This document shows, piece after piece, positions 51,606 to 60,585 of a stretch of DNA of 64,000 nucleotides. The notes below the pieces were generated by a model that ran no database searches, was not told the origin of the DNA, and saw only the letters and a list, made by a program, of their open reading frames with translations. The position numbers and the translations under genes were made by a program. This DNA is from Roseovarius sp. MMSF_3350 (GTDB lineage Bacteria; Pseudomonadota; Alphaproteobacteria; Rhodobacterales; Rhodobacteraceae). Location of the stretch: NCBI RefSeq assembly GCF_030733425.1, contig NZ_JASHIZ010000008.1, forward strand, positions 62,001 through 126,000, in the 5' to 3' direction. The number at the start of each line of letters is the position of its first letter. Position 1 is the first letter of the stretch.

Positions 51606-52691
51606 ATGAAAACCATCAAAGCCGCCGTGTGTCACGAATTCGGCAAACCCCTCGTGGTCGAGGACGTGCGCCTGCGCGCGCCCCAGTCGGGCGAAGTCGA
51701 GGTCGCGCTGGAAACTGTGGCGATCTGCCATTCCGACATCTCCTATGCCGATGGCGCCTGGGGCGGGTCCCTGCCTGCGGTCTACGGCCACGAGGCCGCG
51801 GGCCGCATCTCGGCCATGGGCGACGGCGTGACCGGCCTTGCCGTGGGCGACCCGGTGGTGGTGACCCTCATTCGCGCCTGCGGGCAATGCCCCAGCTGCG
51901 GCGCGGGCCGTCCCACGGGCTGCGAAACGCCGTTCGACGGCGACCACGGCGCGCTGAGCACGGCCGACGGCGGCAAACTGCACCAGGCCATGGCCTGCGG
52001 CGCCTTCGCCACGGACGTGGTCGTGCACCACTCCCAGGTCGTGAAGATCCCCGAGGGCATGGCCATGGACGCGGCCGCGCTCCTGGCCTGCGGCGTGGTC
52101 ACCGGCGTCGGCGCGGTGGTCAACGCGGCCCAGCTGCGCGCCGGTCAGGACGTGGTCGTGATCGGCGCGGGCGGCGTCGGCCTCAACGCCATTCAGGGCG
52201 CCCGCATCGCCGGCGCCCGCCGCATCGTCGCCGTCGACATGACCGAGGACAAGCTGGCCGACGCCAAGGCCTTCGGCGCCACCGACGGCGTGCTGGCCAG
52301 CCAGGACAAACCCTGGCGCGCCGCGAAACAGGCCATGGGCCGCGGCGCCGACGCCGTGCTGGTCACCGTGGGCGCCGCCCGCGCCTATGACGAGGCCCCC
52401 CGCTACATCGCGGGCGGCGGCAAGGTCATCATGGTCGGCATGCCCGCCTCGGGCGCGGAATCGACATACGAGGCCGCCAACTTCGCCGCCGCCGGGCAGA
52501 GCATGGTCGGCTCGAAAATGGGCGACGTGGTGATCCGCCGCGACATTCCCTGGATGATCGACCTCTACGGCCAGGGCCGGTTGAAACTGGACGAGCTGAT
52601 CTCCAACCGCTGGACCCTCGACCAGATCAACGACGCCATCGCGGACACCAAGACCGGCAACGCCCGGCGCAACGTCATAATGCTGCGCTAG
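51606..52691 (+). CDS. zinc-dependent alcohol dehydrogenase (class III-like MDR)
   Basis: A 361-residue NAD(P)-dependent alcohol/aldehyde dehydrogenase. Catalytic zinc ligands are Cys in ICHSD (near 40) and His in GHEAAG; the structural zinc Cys quartet is CGQCPSCGAGRPTGC (near 97-111). The cofactor fold has VIGAGGVGLNAIQGARIAGA. The domain style is like S-(hydroxymethyl)glutathione/Zn-alcohol dehydrogenases. GGGAGG precedes the ATG at 51606. The substrate is unknown. Confidence 0.9.
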   Translation: MKTIKAAVCHEFGKPLVVEDVRLRAPQSGEVEVALETVAICHSDISYADGAWGGSLPAVYGHEAAGRISAMGDGVTGLAVGDPVVVTLIRACGQCPSCGAGRPTGCETPFDGDHGALSTADGGKLHQAMACGAFATDVVVHHSQVVKIPEGMAMDAAALLACGVVTGVGAVVNAAQLRAGQDVVVIGAGGVGLNAIQGARIAGARRIVAVDMTEDKLADAKAFGATDGVLASQDKPWRAAKQAMGRGADAVLVTVGAARAYDEAPRYIAGGGKVIMVGMPASGAESTYEAANFAAAGQSMVGSKMGDVVIRRDIPWMIDLYGQGRLKLDELISNRWTLDQINDAIADTKTGNARRNVIMLR

Positions 52692-52706
52692 GCCGCCGCC
52701 GGAGGC

Positions 52707-52752
52707 GGCATTTTCTGCGCAGAAAATGCCCCGGAAAATGCGCATTTGCCGG
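52707..52752. repeat. two palindromes after the alcohol dehydrogenase gene
   Basis: A perfect 24-bp palindrome centred on TTTTCTGCGCAGAAAA (52707-52730) is followed at once by a 22-bp palindrome with one mismatch centred on AAAATGCGCATTT (52731-52752). A short GCCGCC/GGCGGC stem precedes them. The cluster is like those at 29070-29138 and 48127-48193. The rest of the 256-base gap before 52948 shows no gene. Confidence 0.75.
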
Positions 52753-52947
52753 TCCCCGCCGTGCGGCCTGTTGAAACATGGGGCCGCGAGGCGCGCACCG
52801 TCGCGATACCACCCGGATACCGACGTGATACCGACACGGATTTCTGGCTTTCGCCGCCGTTAACCCTTTGCCCCGAATCGCACCGATTTCCGGCTTGCCC
52901 CGTCGCGCCTCTCGGGCCACCGTGACACCGAAAGCAGGGAGAGCTTC

Positions 52948-54180
52948 ATGAAACTCAAGGACCTCGACATCCTCGTCACCGCGCCCCCCGCCCCGGGCTG
53001 GGGCGGGCAGTACTGGATCCTGGTGAAACTGACCACGGATAACGGCATCACGGGCTGGGGCGAATGCTATGCCAGCAGCGTCGGCCCCGACGCCATGACC
53101 GCCGTCATCAGCGATGTCTTCTCTCGCCACATGCAGGGCGAAAACCCTGAAAACATTGAATTCATGTTCCGCCGCGCCTATTCCTCGGGCTTCACCCAGC
53201 GCCCCGATCTGACCGTGATGGGGGCATTTTCCGGGCTGGAAATCGCCTGCTGGGACATCCTCGGCAAGGCCCGCGAGCGCCCGGTCTGGGCCCTGCTCGG
53301 CGGGCGCATGAACGACCGCATCCGCGCCTACACTTATCTCTACCCCCTGCCGCAGCACGCAATCGCCGAGTTCTGGACCTCGCCCGAGATGGCTGCCGCC
53401 TCCGCGCTCGACCTGCTAAGCCGTGGATATACCGCGGTAAAGTTCGATCCCGCCGGGCCCTACACTATGCGCGGAGGCCACATGCCGGCCGGCACCGACA
53501 TCTCGCTCTCGGCCGCCTTCTGCAAGGCCGTCCGAGAGGCCGTGGGCGACCGTGCCGACCTACTCTTCGGCACGCATGGCCAGTTCACCACGGCGGGCGC
53601 CATCCGTCTCGCCAAGGCGATCGAGCCCTACGATCCGCTCTGGTACGAAGAGCCGGTACCCCCTGATAACGTTGCGGAAATGGCCAAGGTCGCCGCCGCC
53701 ACCCGGGTCCCCGTCGCCACCGGCGAGCGCCTGACCACCAAGGCCGAATTCGCGCCTGTCCTCCGCTCCGGCGCGGCGTCGATCCTGCAACCGGCCCTGG
53801 GTCGCGCGGGCGGCATCTGGGAGGTCAAGAAGATCGCCGCCATGGCCGAGGTCTACAACGCGCAAATGGCCCCGCACCTTTATGCCGGGCCGGTGGAATG
53901 GGCGGCGAACATCCACCTCGCGGCCTCCATCCCCAATATCCTGATGGCCGAAACTATCGAGACGGAGTTCCATAACAAGCTGATAAAGAACACCATTCAG
54001 ATCGAGGACGGCTTCATCATCCCGCCCGAAACCCCCGGCCTGGGGATCGAGGTGGACGAGGATCTGGCCCGCGCGCACCCCTTCACCGGCGACGGTCTGC
54101 ACCTGCAAATGCAGGACGCGCCCTGCGATTACGTGAATGGCAATTCTTTCGCCGGCGGCGCGCCGGTCAAGACCGGCTGA
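52948..54180 (+). CDS. mandelate racemase/enolase-superfamily enzyme (sugar-acid dehydratase-like)
   Basis: A 410-residue enolase-superfamily protein that abstracts an alpha proton from a carboxylate with Mg2+ help. It has a capping domain (1-125, GWGECYASSVGPDA), then a TIM barrel with AVKFDPAGPY, LLFGTHGQFT (first metal-ligand position and His), WYEEPVPPDN (Glu ligand), ATGERL (Glu ligand) and QMAPHLYAGP (catalytic His). This set is like galactonate/mannonate dehydratase-type members, but the sugar acid cannot be assigned. It is alone, with no sugar transporter adjacent. Confidence 0.85.
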   Translation: MKLKDLDILVTAPPAPGWGGQYWILVKLTTDNGITGWGECYASSVGPDAMTAVISDVFSRHMQGENPENIEFMFRRAYSSGFTQRPDLTVMGAFSGLEIACWDILGKARERPVWALLGGRMNDRIRAYTYLYPLPQHAIAEFWTSPEMAAASALDLLSRGYTAVKFDPAGPYTMRGGHMPAGTDISLSAAFCKAVREAVGDRADLLFGTHGQFTTAGAIRLAKAIEPYDPLWYEEPVPPDNVAEMAKVAAATRVPVATGERLTTKAEFAPVLRSGAASILQPALGRAGGIWEVKKIAAMAEVYNAQMAPHLYAGPVEWAANIHLAASIPNILMAETIETEFHNKLIKNTIQIEDGFIIPPETPGLGIEVDEDLARAHPFTGDGLHLQMQDAPCDYVNGNSFAGGAPVKTG

Positions 54181-54258
54181 ACCCCGGTCGCGGCGCAATG
54201 CGCCGACGCCTTAAGACATGCTTAACCGCTTCATGGTCTGATCTCGGAGAACAAACGC

Positions 54259-55551
54259 TCAGCAGCCACCCGACTGCACCAGGCCGTAGCCGTAATGCGT
54301 GTCACGCCCGCCGGGCCCCAGGTCCTTGGCCGAACTGCGCAGGAACGCCCGCGCGCCATCGAGCGATAGCCCCCCGCGCGACGCCCGCCGCGCCAGGATC
54401 GCGGTCACCACCGGCGCGGCAAAGGATGTGCCCGAACGATAGCTGCCCCCGTTGCCCCAGGCCACGTAAAGGTCCACGCCGGGGGCCGCGAACTCGATGT
54501 GATTGCCGTAATTGGCCCGACCGTACAGCCGCCCGCCGGCATCCACCGCCGTCACTGCGATGGTGCTGGGCGACGCGGCGGGATAGACCGGTGCCCCGGA
54601 GCGGTCATTGCCCGCCGCGGCCACGATCACCACGCCCTTGTTCTGCGCCAGCGCCAGCAGCTTGGCGAACACCTGGTTGCTGGCCCCGGCAAAGGACATG
54701 TTGACCAACCGCACGCCACTGCCGACCACCCAGTCCAGCCCGGCCGCCACGGCCTCCAACCGCCCGCCATCGCTGCTTTTTTCAAGGCCGAACGCCTCGG
54801 CGGCATAGACCTGCACCCCCGGCGCCAGGCCCGCCAGGGGCCCCGCCCCGCTGGACCCCGCGATCAGGCCCGAAACGGCGGTGCCATGGCTGGCCCCGGT
54901 GCGGCGCGCGCCCTCGCGCAGAAAGCTCTGCCGCACGATCCGGACCCCGCCAAAGGCCGGGTGGCCCGTATTGACCGCACCGTCGATCACGCCCACGCGG
55001 ATGCTGCGCCCGACGCGGCAACTCTGGCCCGGCGCGTCGCCAACCATAAGGGCGTGGTAAACCCGCGGACCCGCCGAGCGGAAATAGATCTTGTGCAAAT
55101 CCAGCACCGCCGACTGTGTCCGCCCTGCCAGCAGCGCCCGACCCTGTTCCAGCGTCAAGGTGCGCGGAAAGGCGAAGAAATACATCTGCTGCCCGAATTG
55201 CGGCAGCGGCCGTTCCCGCAACAGAGTGGCGCCCGCGGTGACCAGCGCCTGCACCGCGCCCGCCGCCTGCCCCCGGTTGACCAGCAGCACGTATTCCGGC
55301 GAGCCATCGGTGGCCTGCACCTCATCCCGTGCCGCCCGTCGCAGCCCACCGGTCGGTTTCTTGCGCGGGTTGTTGCCCGCGTCCCCGCCCCGGCCGCCGG
55401 TGCCCTGCTGCACTTGGAAAAGGCCGGGAACACCGCACGCCCCGGCGCACGCAGGCTCGGCCACCGCCACCGCCGCGCGCGCGCCCTGCGGCATCAAGGC
55501 CAACACCAGACACAGCGTTGCAACGGCAGTCAGGAAGCGAAGGAAATTCAT
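54259..55551 (-). CDS. exported subtilisin-family (S8) serine protease
   Basis: A 430-residue exported protease. A signal peptide (about 1-27) is followed by a Cys-containing, Gly-rich linker (to about 80), a propeptide-like alpha/beta segment (86-157) and the S8 catalytic domain with D190 (VGVIDGAVNTGH), H222 (SHGTAVSGL), oxyanion N315 (AAAGNDRSG) and S376 (GTSFAAPVV). The ATG at 55551 lies one base past the anti-sigma stop. As third gene after an ECF sigma factor and its anti-sigma, it may process the anti-sigma factor or be its regulon product. Confidence 0.92.
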   Translation of the reverse strand: MNFLRFLTAVATLCLVLALMPQGARAAVAVAEPACAGACGVPGLFQVQQGTGGRGGDAGNNPRKKPTGGLRRAARDEVQATDGSPEYVLLVNRGQAAGAVQALVTAGATLLRERPLPQFGQQMYFFAFPRTLTLEQGRALLAGRTQSAVLDLHKIYFRSAGPRVYHALMVGDAPGQSCRVGRSIRVGVIDGAVNTGHPAFGGVRIVRQSFLREGARRTGASHGTAVSGLIAGSSGAGPLAGLAPGVQVYAAEAFGLEKSSDGGRLEAVAAGLDWVVGSGVRLVNMSFAGASNQVFAKLLALAQNKGVVIVAAAGNDRSGAPVYPAASPSTIAVTAVDAGGRLYGRANYGNHIEFAAPGVDLYVAWGNGGSYRSGTSFAAPVVTAILARRASRGGLSLDGARAFLRSSAKDLGPGGRDTHYGYGLVQSGGC

Positions 55552-55552
55552 G

Positions 55553-56179
55553 TCATTCAGCGCTTTCAACAATATCGTCCCGCGCCATCAATGCCGTCAC
55601 GGCCTCGGCGCGCGCCGCGTCATCAGGGGCAGCCAGCGTGTAAAGCCCGATCGCCGACGGCCCGTCCACGATCACCAGCCCCTGCTCCAGCAGCAGCGCC
55701 CGGATCTCCGCCTCCGCGGCATCCTCGGCAAAGGCCACGCGGATCGTGAACTCCGCGCTCGCCGCCGGGCTTTCACCACCGGCCAGTTCAAAATCTGTAC
55801 CGCCATCATACCCGATATACGCGGTTTGCGCCACAACCAGACCGAATAACACAACCGCCGCGATCTTCCAGAAGCTGCCGGGCGCCGTCGGCAGGTTCGC
55901 CGCCTCCGGCAGACCGGCCTGCGGCACCACCGGGCTTACCGCCTCGGCGTCGATCTCGCGCATCAGCCGGGCCAGGCCCATCTCGCCAGGCGATTGCACC
56001 TCTTTGGCCTGCATCTCGCTGCGCATGGCCTTCAGCGCTTCCAGCTCTCCGGCCAGTTGCGGGTCGGCGGCCACGGCGGCCTCGACGGCGGCGCGTTCCT
56101 CGCCTTCCAACGTGTCATTGGCCAGAAAAACCAGCAGGGCCTCGATCTCGTCGCGAGACAAATCCATTCTGTCGGTCAT
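55553..56179 (-). CDS. membrane anti-sigma factor with a periplasmic inhibitor-like domain
   Basis: A 208-residue single-pass protein. The cytoplasmic part (1-100) is helical and acidic, with no zinc-finger HxxxCxxC; one membrane helix lies at 104-121; and the periplasmic part (143-208) has an alternating strand-helix-strand pattern (FTIRVAFAED, AEIRALLLEQGLVIVDGPS, AIGLYTL, AVTALMARDDIV) resembling subtilisin propeptide/I9-type inhibitors. Position after an ECF sigma gene with a four-base overlap (ATGA) supports the anti-sigma role. Confidence 0.8.
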   Translation of the reverse strand: MTDRMDLSRDEIEALLVFLANDTLEGEERAAVEAAVAADPQLAGELEALKAMRSEMQAKEVQSPGEMGLARLMREIDAEAVSPVVPQAGLPEAANLPTAPGSFWKIAAVVLFGLVVAQTAYIGYDGGTDFELAGGESPAASAEFTIRVAFAEDAAEAEIRALLLEQGLVIVDGPSAIGLYTLAAPDDAARAEAVTALMARDDIVESAE

Positions 56180-56727
56180 GACCGCACCTCCATCCGCCCC
56201 GAAAGGCAATGCAGCAGCAGTTTCTTGGCGTGAAAGACCCGTGTCTTGATCGTGCCTTCGGGCACCTCGGCCACGGTGGCGATCTCGCCGTAGCTCATGT
56301 CCTGGTAGAAGGCCAGTTCCACCGCCGCCCGGTGCTGCGGCTTGAGCTGATCCATGCAGTAACGCAGATGCTCCGCCTCCTGCGCAGAGGCCAGGCAGGC
56401 TGCCGCGTCGGGGCTGTCATCGACCCGCTCGTCGACCTCGTCGGTCAGGTCGACCCGTTTGTGTTTGCGAAAATGATCCATCGTTTTCCTGTAGGCTATG
56501 CCGAATACCCATGTTTTCACCGTCGACCGACCCTCAAAGCGCCCTGCCGAGCGCCAGATGTCCATGAAGACGTCATGCTGTATGTCGGCCGCCTCATGCG
56601 GATCGTTCATTTTCGATACGATGAACCGGAAAACCGGCTTTTCCAGCTCCTTGTAGAAGGCGGCAAAGGCGGTCCGGTCGCCATCGGCCATGCGCTTCAG
56701 AAGATCTGCCAGGTCCTTGTTCTGCAT
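56176..56727 (-). CDS. ECF-type RNA polymerase sigma factor
   Basis: A 183-residue group IV sigma factor. Region 2 (about 20-90) includes FYKELEKPVFRFIVSKM, AADIQHDVFMDIWRSAGRF and TWVFGIAYRKTMDHFRKHKR; region 4 (about 125-178) includes LKPQHRAAVELAFYQDMSYGEIATVAEVPEGTIKTRVFHAKKLL, read as the -35-binding helix-turn-helix. The ATG at 56727 begins MQNKDLADLLKRM. It is first in the sigma/anti-sigma/protease operon; its target promoters cannot be read here. Confidence 0.93.
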   Translation of the reverse strand: MQNKDLADLLKRMADGDRTAFAAFYKELEKPVFRFIVSKMNDPHEAADIQHDVFMDIWRSAGRFEGRSTVKTWVFGIAYRKTMDHFRKHKRVDLTDEVDERVDDSPDAAACLASAQEAEHLRYCMDQLKPQHRAAVELAFYQDMSYGEIATVAEVPEGTIKTRVFHAKKLLLHCLSGRMEVRS

Positions 56728-56864
56728 GCTGCACCGTCGCTTGCCCCTGCGCGCCATCGCAGGCGCCACCCGCCACAGGATGCAATGGGATCGCCCGCGC
56801 GGTCAAAGCCTAACATGCAAACTGCGTCCTGCCGGGGTCCGTCACACGCGACCAAAACGCGAAT

Positions 56865-57794
56865 TCAGGGCAATTGACCCAGCCAAAGCCAGATCGTCAG
56901 CCCGGACAGGGCCGTCGCCACCAGCACTGTCGTCGCCGCCACCCGCATTGCCCGGCCATACATGCTGGCAAAGATATAGGCATTGATCCCCGGCGCCATC
57001 GCCGCCGTCAGCACCGCCGAGCGTGTCGCCTCGACCGGCAGGGCAAAGGCAAGGCCCAGACCCCGCGTGATCAGCGGATGTACCACCAGACCGATCAGGC
57101 ACAGGTACAGCACCAGCCGCAGATCGCCTTCGGGCCGGTAGCTGGCCAGAACCCCGCCCAATCCGAAGAGCGCCGCGGGAAGGGCCGAGCGCACCAGCAA
57201 ATCCAGCGCATCGTTCACCGTTCCAGGCAAAGGCAGACCGCTCAGGTTGACGACAAAGCCCAGCAGGATGCCGAGGATCAGCGTATTGGAAAACATCGCC
57301 TTCGCCACCCGCATCGCAAAGCCCGCACCGGCCTGTCCCTTGGCGCGGACGATCTCCATCGTCGTGATCCCGACGCCATAGCAGAAGGGCGAGTGCATCG
57401 CGATGATCGCATAGTTCGCCTCCAGCGCGTCGGGGCCGTAGGCGCGTTCGGTCAGCGGCAGCCCCAGCAGGAGCGAGTTCGAGAACAGGCAGCAAAAGCC
57501 GATGGCGACGCAATCCTCCCACGGGCGCCCGAACAGGAACCGGCCGCCAAGCATTCCCAGCGCGAACCCGGACAATGCCCCGGCATAGAAACTCAGCAGC
57601 ACCCGCCAGTTGAAATGCTGTCCGAGATCAAGCCGCGCGATAGCCACGAACAGCAGGCAGGGGATCGCAAAGCTCTGGGTGAACTTCATCAGCCCGTCGA
57701 CGCCGCTCTGGCTGAACCAGCCGCGCCAGACCGCCACGTAGCCGAACCCGATGACCATGAAGACCGGCAGGATGACGTCCAGCAGGGCCTGCAA
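56865..57794 (-). CDS. AEC (auxin efflux carrier)-family transporter
   Basis: A 309-residue inner-membrane permease with ten helices in two inverted halves, family AEC; bacterial members export organic acids such as malonate or malate. Seen: LPVFMVIGFGYVAVWRG at the start, SFAIPCLLFVAIA, and MAPGINAYIFASMYGRAMRVAA (conserved N-x-Y-x-x-A) near the end. The start is a TTG at 57794, with AGGGA in the end of the preceding gene, which stops four bases before. Substrate unknown. Confidence 0.88.
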   Translation of the reverse strand: MQALLDVILPVFMVIGFGYVAVWRGWFSQSGVDGLMKFTQSFAIPCLLFVAIARLDLGQHFNWRVLLSFYAGALSGFALGMLGGRFLFGRPWEDCVAIGFCCLFSNSLLLGLPLTERAYGPDALEANYAIIAMHSPFCYGVGITTMEIVRAKGQAGAGFAMRVAKAMFSNTLILGILLGFVVNLSGLPLPGTVNDALDLLVRSALPAALFGLGGVLASYRPEGDLRLVLYLCLIGLVVHPLITRGLGLAFALPVEATRSAVLTAAMAPGINAYIFASMYGRAMRVAATTVLVATALSGLTIWLWLGQLP

Positions 57795-57798
57795 CGGA

Positions 57799-58596
57799 TT
57801 AGTCCCTGTAGGTGATCACCATGCCGTCAAAAGCCGGGGTGATATGGTCGGGGGTTTCGTCGACAAGAGTCTGGTAGTCCATGTCGATATGCATGTTGGT
57901 CAGCACGCCGCGGCGCGGGGCGGCGCGCGCCAACCACTCCAGCGATTGCTCCAGATGGGCATGTGTCGGATGCGGCGTGCGTCGCAGCGCGTCGAGAACC
58001 CAGCAATCCAGCCCTTTCAGGATGTCCCAGCTTTCGTCGGGGATCGCTGCCACGTCCGGCAGATAAGCGAGGTCGCCAACCCGGAACCCCAGCGCGTCGA
58101 TCGAGCCGTGGTTGACCTCGAAGGGCCGCAGGGTAATGGGCCCGCCCTGCCCCTCGATCACCACGTCGCCCTTGATCGTGTGCATGTCGAGTATCGGCGG
58201 GTAGGGGCTGTCCTCTGGCTGGATGAAGGCATAACCGAAGCGCGCGTACAGAGCATTCTGCGTGTCGCCATCGGCCCAGACCGGCAGGCGCTGACGCATG
58301 TTGAAGACGATCATCCGCAGATCGTCCAGCCCGTGCACGTGGTCGGCATGGGCATGGGTATAGACCACCGCGTCAAGCGTCCCCACACCGGCATCCAGAA
58401 GCTGCGCGCGCAGGTCGGGCGAGGTGTCGATCAGCACGCGCGTGATGCCGTCCTCGCCCTCGCGCTCGATCAGCATCGAGCAGCGGCGGCGATAGTTCCT
58501 GGGGTTCTCGGGATCGCAATCGCCCCAATGTCCGCCAAGGCGCGGCACGCCGCCGGACGACCCGCAGCCCAGGATGGTGAACCGCGTCTCTCCCAT
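57799..58596 (-). CDS. PhnP-like metallo-beta-lactamase-fold phosphodiesterase
   Basis: A 265-residue MBL-fold hydrolase of the PhnP/tRNase Z-like group (cyclic phosphodiesterases). It starts FTILGCGSSGGVPRLGG and has TSPDLRAQLLDAG, the zinc motif THAHADHVHGLDDLR (HxHxDH), LPDVAAIP (bridging Asp) and a terminal MHIDMDY. No phn genes are adjacent; in alphaproteobacteria it commonly follows tatD, as here (TGATG overlap). Confidence 0.9.
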   Translation of the reverse strand: MGETRFTILGCGSSGGVPRLGGHWGDCDPENPRNYRRRCSMLIEREGEDGITRVLIDTSPDLRAQLLDAGVGTLDAVVYTHAHADHVHGLDDLRMIVFNMRQRLPVWADGDTQNALYARFGYAFIQPEDSPYPPILDMHTIKGDVVIEGQGGPITLRPFEVNHGSIDALGFRVGDLAYLPDVAAIPDESWDILKGLDCWVLDALRRTPHPTHAHLEQSLEWLARAAPRRGVLTNMHIDMDYQTLVDETPDHITPAFDGMVITYRD

Positions 58597-59402
58597 CAGG
58601 CGGCGGCTTTCCATTGGGCGGCCTTCCAGAACAGCCGGTCGAAATTGCCCTGCGTCTGTGCGGCGAAGTCGGGCCAGTCCATGCCGAAAACCTCTGCCCC
58701 CACCTTGGCCGTGTGCACGGTATAGGCAGGCTCGTTGCGCTTGCCGCGATAGGGCGGCGGGGCCAGATAGGGCGCGTCGGTTTCCACCAATATGCGGTCC
58801 ACCGGAGCGGTTGCGAATATGTCGCGCAACTCCTGGCTCTTGGGAAAGGCCGAGATGCCCGACATCGACAGGTAGAAGCCGAGCTCGAGCGCCGTCCTGG
58901 CCAGCGCCGCGCCGGACGAAAAGCAATGCATCACGCAGCTGTATGCGCCGGCCCTGTGCTCTTCGGTCAGGATACGCGCCATGTCCTCGTCGGCATCCCG
59001 CGCGTGGATGATCAGCGGCAGGCCGGTCTGACGTGCCGCCTCGATATGCAGGCGCAGACTCTTCTGCTGTGCATCCGCACTCTCGGCGGTATAGTGGTAA
59101 TCCAGCCCCGTCTCGCCGATACCCACGAATTTGGGATGCGTCGCCAGTGCCACCAGTTCGTCCACCGTGGCCATCGGCTCGTCCGCCACGCTCATCGGAT
59201 GGGTCCCGGCCGCATAGAAGACCTCGTCATGCGCCTCGGCAATCGCCCGCACCTGCGGCTCCAGCCGCAGCTTGGTGCAAATCGTGACCATGCGGGTGAC
59301 GCCAGCCTCGACCGCGCGGGCAATGACGTCGTCACGCTCTTCGTCGAAGGTCTCGAAATCAAGATGGCAATGGCTGTCGGTGATCTGGACTTGGTCGGTC
59401 AT
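58596..59402 (-). CDS. tatD: TatD-family metal-dependent DNase
   Basis: A 268-residue amidohydrolase-fold nuclease, linked in other bacteria to DNA repair and degradation. Motifs: ITDSHCHLDFETF (HxH), GIGETGLDYHY (metal Glu), IIHARDADED, CVMHCFSSG and the terminal LVETDAPYLAPPPYRGKRNEP. The stop overlaps the PhnP-like start. The common alphaproteobacterial neighbour metG is not between holB and tatD here. Confidence 0.93.
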   Translation of the reverse strand: MTDQVQITDSHCHLDFETFDEERDDVIARAVEAGVTRMVTICTKLRLEPQVRAIAEAHDEVFYAAGTHPMSVADEPMATVDELVALATHPKFVGIGETGLDYHYTAESADAQQKSLRLHIEAARQTGLPLIIHARDADEDMARILTEEHRAGAYSCVMHCFSSGAALARTALELGFYLSMSGISAFPKSQELRDIFATAPVDRILVETDAPYLAPPPYRGKRNEPAYTVHTAKVGAEVFGMDWPDFAAQTQGNFDRLFWKAAQWKAAA

Positions 59403-59424
59403 GGGGCCTTGGATGTGACGGTGC

Positions 59425-60585
59425 TCAGAGGGATGTAGCGGTCTGCTGCAATTTGAACACCGTATCAAGCACGAGGGCCGCAGGGTCAAGGTTGACCGCC
59501 CGCCCGTGACGCGCCCGTGCGCCGACCTCTTGCGCGCAATCGGCCCAGGCCCGTGCCTGAACCGGGTTGCCCGCCAGCTTGCCGATCGCCTCGGCCTCGC
59601 CCGACACGGCCTCGGGCGGCAGGATGCCCGTGGCCCCCGCCCGCGCAACGCGGGCCAGGAACATGTCCATCAGCGCCAGCAGCAGGTCCAGCTTCTGCTC
59701 GGCGCCGCGCTGCGCCGTTGCCTCGGCCAGCTTGATCGCGCGCGGCCGGTCCAGCATCGGCAGGCTTGCCGCCAGACCCACGATCTCGGCATAGATCTTC
59801 AGCCCGTCAAGGTTGTAAAGCCGCACCGCCTCGCCGGCCGAGCCGCCGGAAAGCTCCGCCAGTCCCGGTGCCTGGCCACCGGGGTCGATCCCCGCCTGGT
59901 CCAGCGCCGCGATCACGTCCTCGGGGCTCAGCCGGTCCAGTCGCAACTCGCGGCAGCGCGAACGGATCGTCGGCAACAGCCGCGCAGGCTGATGCGCGAT
60001 CAGCAGCAGCGTGGTGCGCGCCGGCGGCTCCTCCAGCATCTTCAACAGCGCGTTCGCCGCCGAGGTGTTCATCTCGTCGGCGGCGTCGATGATGACCACC
60101 CGCCGCCCGCCATCTATTGCGCTCAGGTTCACGAAATCGGCCAGCTCGCGCACCTCGTCCACCCGAATCTCGCGCGAGAACTTGCCCTCCTCGAAATTCT
60201 TCTGACGGTCATTGTCGCTGGTGCCCTGCCCGCCGCGCCGCACAAGGTGCAGCCCCGGCTCGGACCCCGCCAGCACGCGCCGCGTCACCGGGTGGTCGTC
60301 CGCAATCTCCAGGCTGTCGGGCGCGGGCAGCGCATCGCCGAAAAGCCCCCCGCCATCCGCCTCGGGGTCCGGTGTGGCCAGCAGGAACCGCGCGATCCGC
60401 CAGGCCAGCGTTGCCTTGCCCACGCCGCGAGGCCCATGGATCAGCCAGCCGTGATGCAACCGCCCCGTGTTGAACGCCTGCAAAAATGCGCCCTGCGCGG
60501 CCTCCTGCCCGTAAAGGCGAGCGGTCTCGGCCGGGTGCGGCGCGCCTTCGACGCGGTCGGGAAGCGGGATGTCACGGTCCATCAT
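59425..60585 (-). CDS. holB: DNA polymerase III subunit delta'
   Basis: Clamp-loader subunit that helps open and load the beta clamp. The 386-residue protein has an AAA+ domain with HGPRGVGKATLAWRIARFL (a Walker A ending K-A rather than K-S/T, typical for non-hydrolysing delta') and VVIIDAADEMNTSAANALLKMLEEPPART (SRC-side region) followed by SRCRELRLDRLS. It overlaps the tmk stop (ATGA), as in many alphaproteobacteria. Confidence 0.93.
   Translation of the reverse strand: MMDRDIPLPDRVEGAPHPAETARLYGQEAAQGAFLQAFNTGRLHHGWLIHGPRGVGKATLAWRIARFLLATPDPEADGGGLFGDALPAPDSLEIADDHPVTRRVLAGSEPGLHLVRRGGQGTSDNDRQKNFEEGKFSREIRVDEVRELADFVNLSAIDGGRRVVIIDAADEMNTSAANALLKMLEEPPARTTLLLIAHQPARLLPTIRSRCRELRLDRLSPEDVIAALDQAGIDPGGQAPGLAELSGGSAGEAVRLYNLDGLKIYAEIVGLAASLPMLDRPRAIKLAEATAQRGAEQKLDLLLALMDMFLARVARAGATGILPPEAVSGEAEAIGKLAGNPVQARAWADCAQEVGARARHGRAVNLDPAALVLDTVFKLQQTATSL

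Noticed and set aside
50265-52691. 808-codon frame spanning the MFS gene and the alcohol dehydrogenase gene
   Set aside because: The first half is an out-of-frame reading of the transporter; only the part from 51606 is a real dehydrogenase, so no fusion is claimed.
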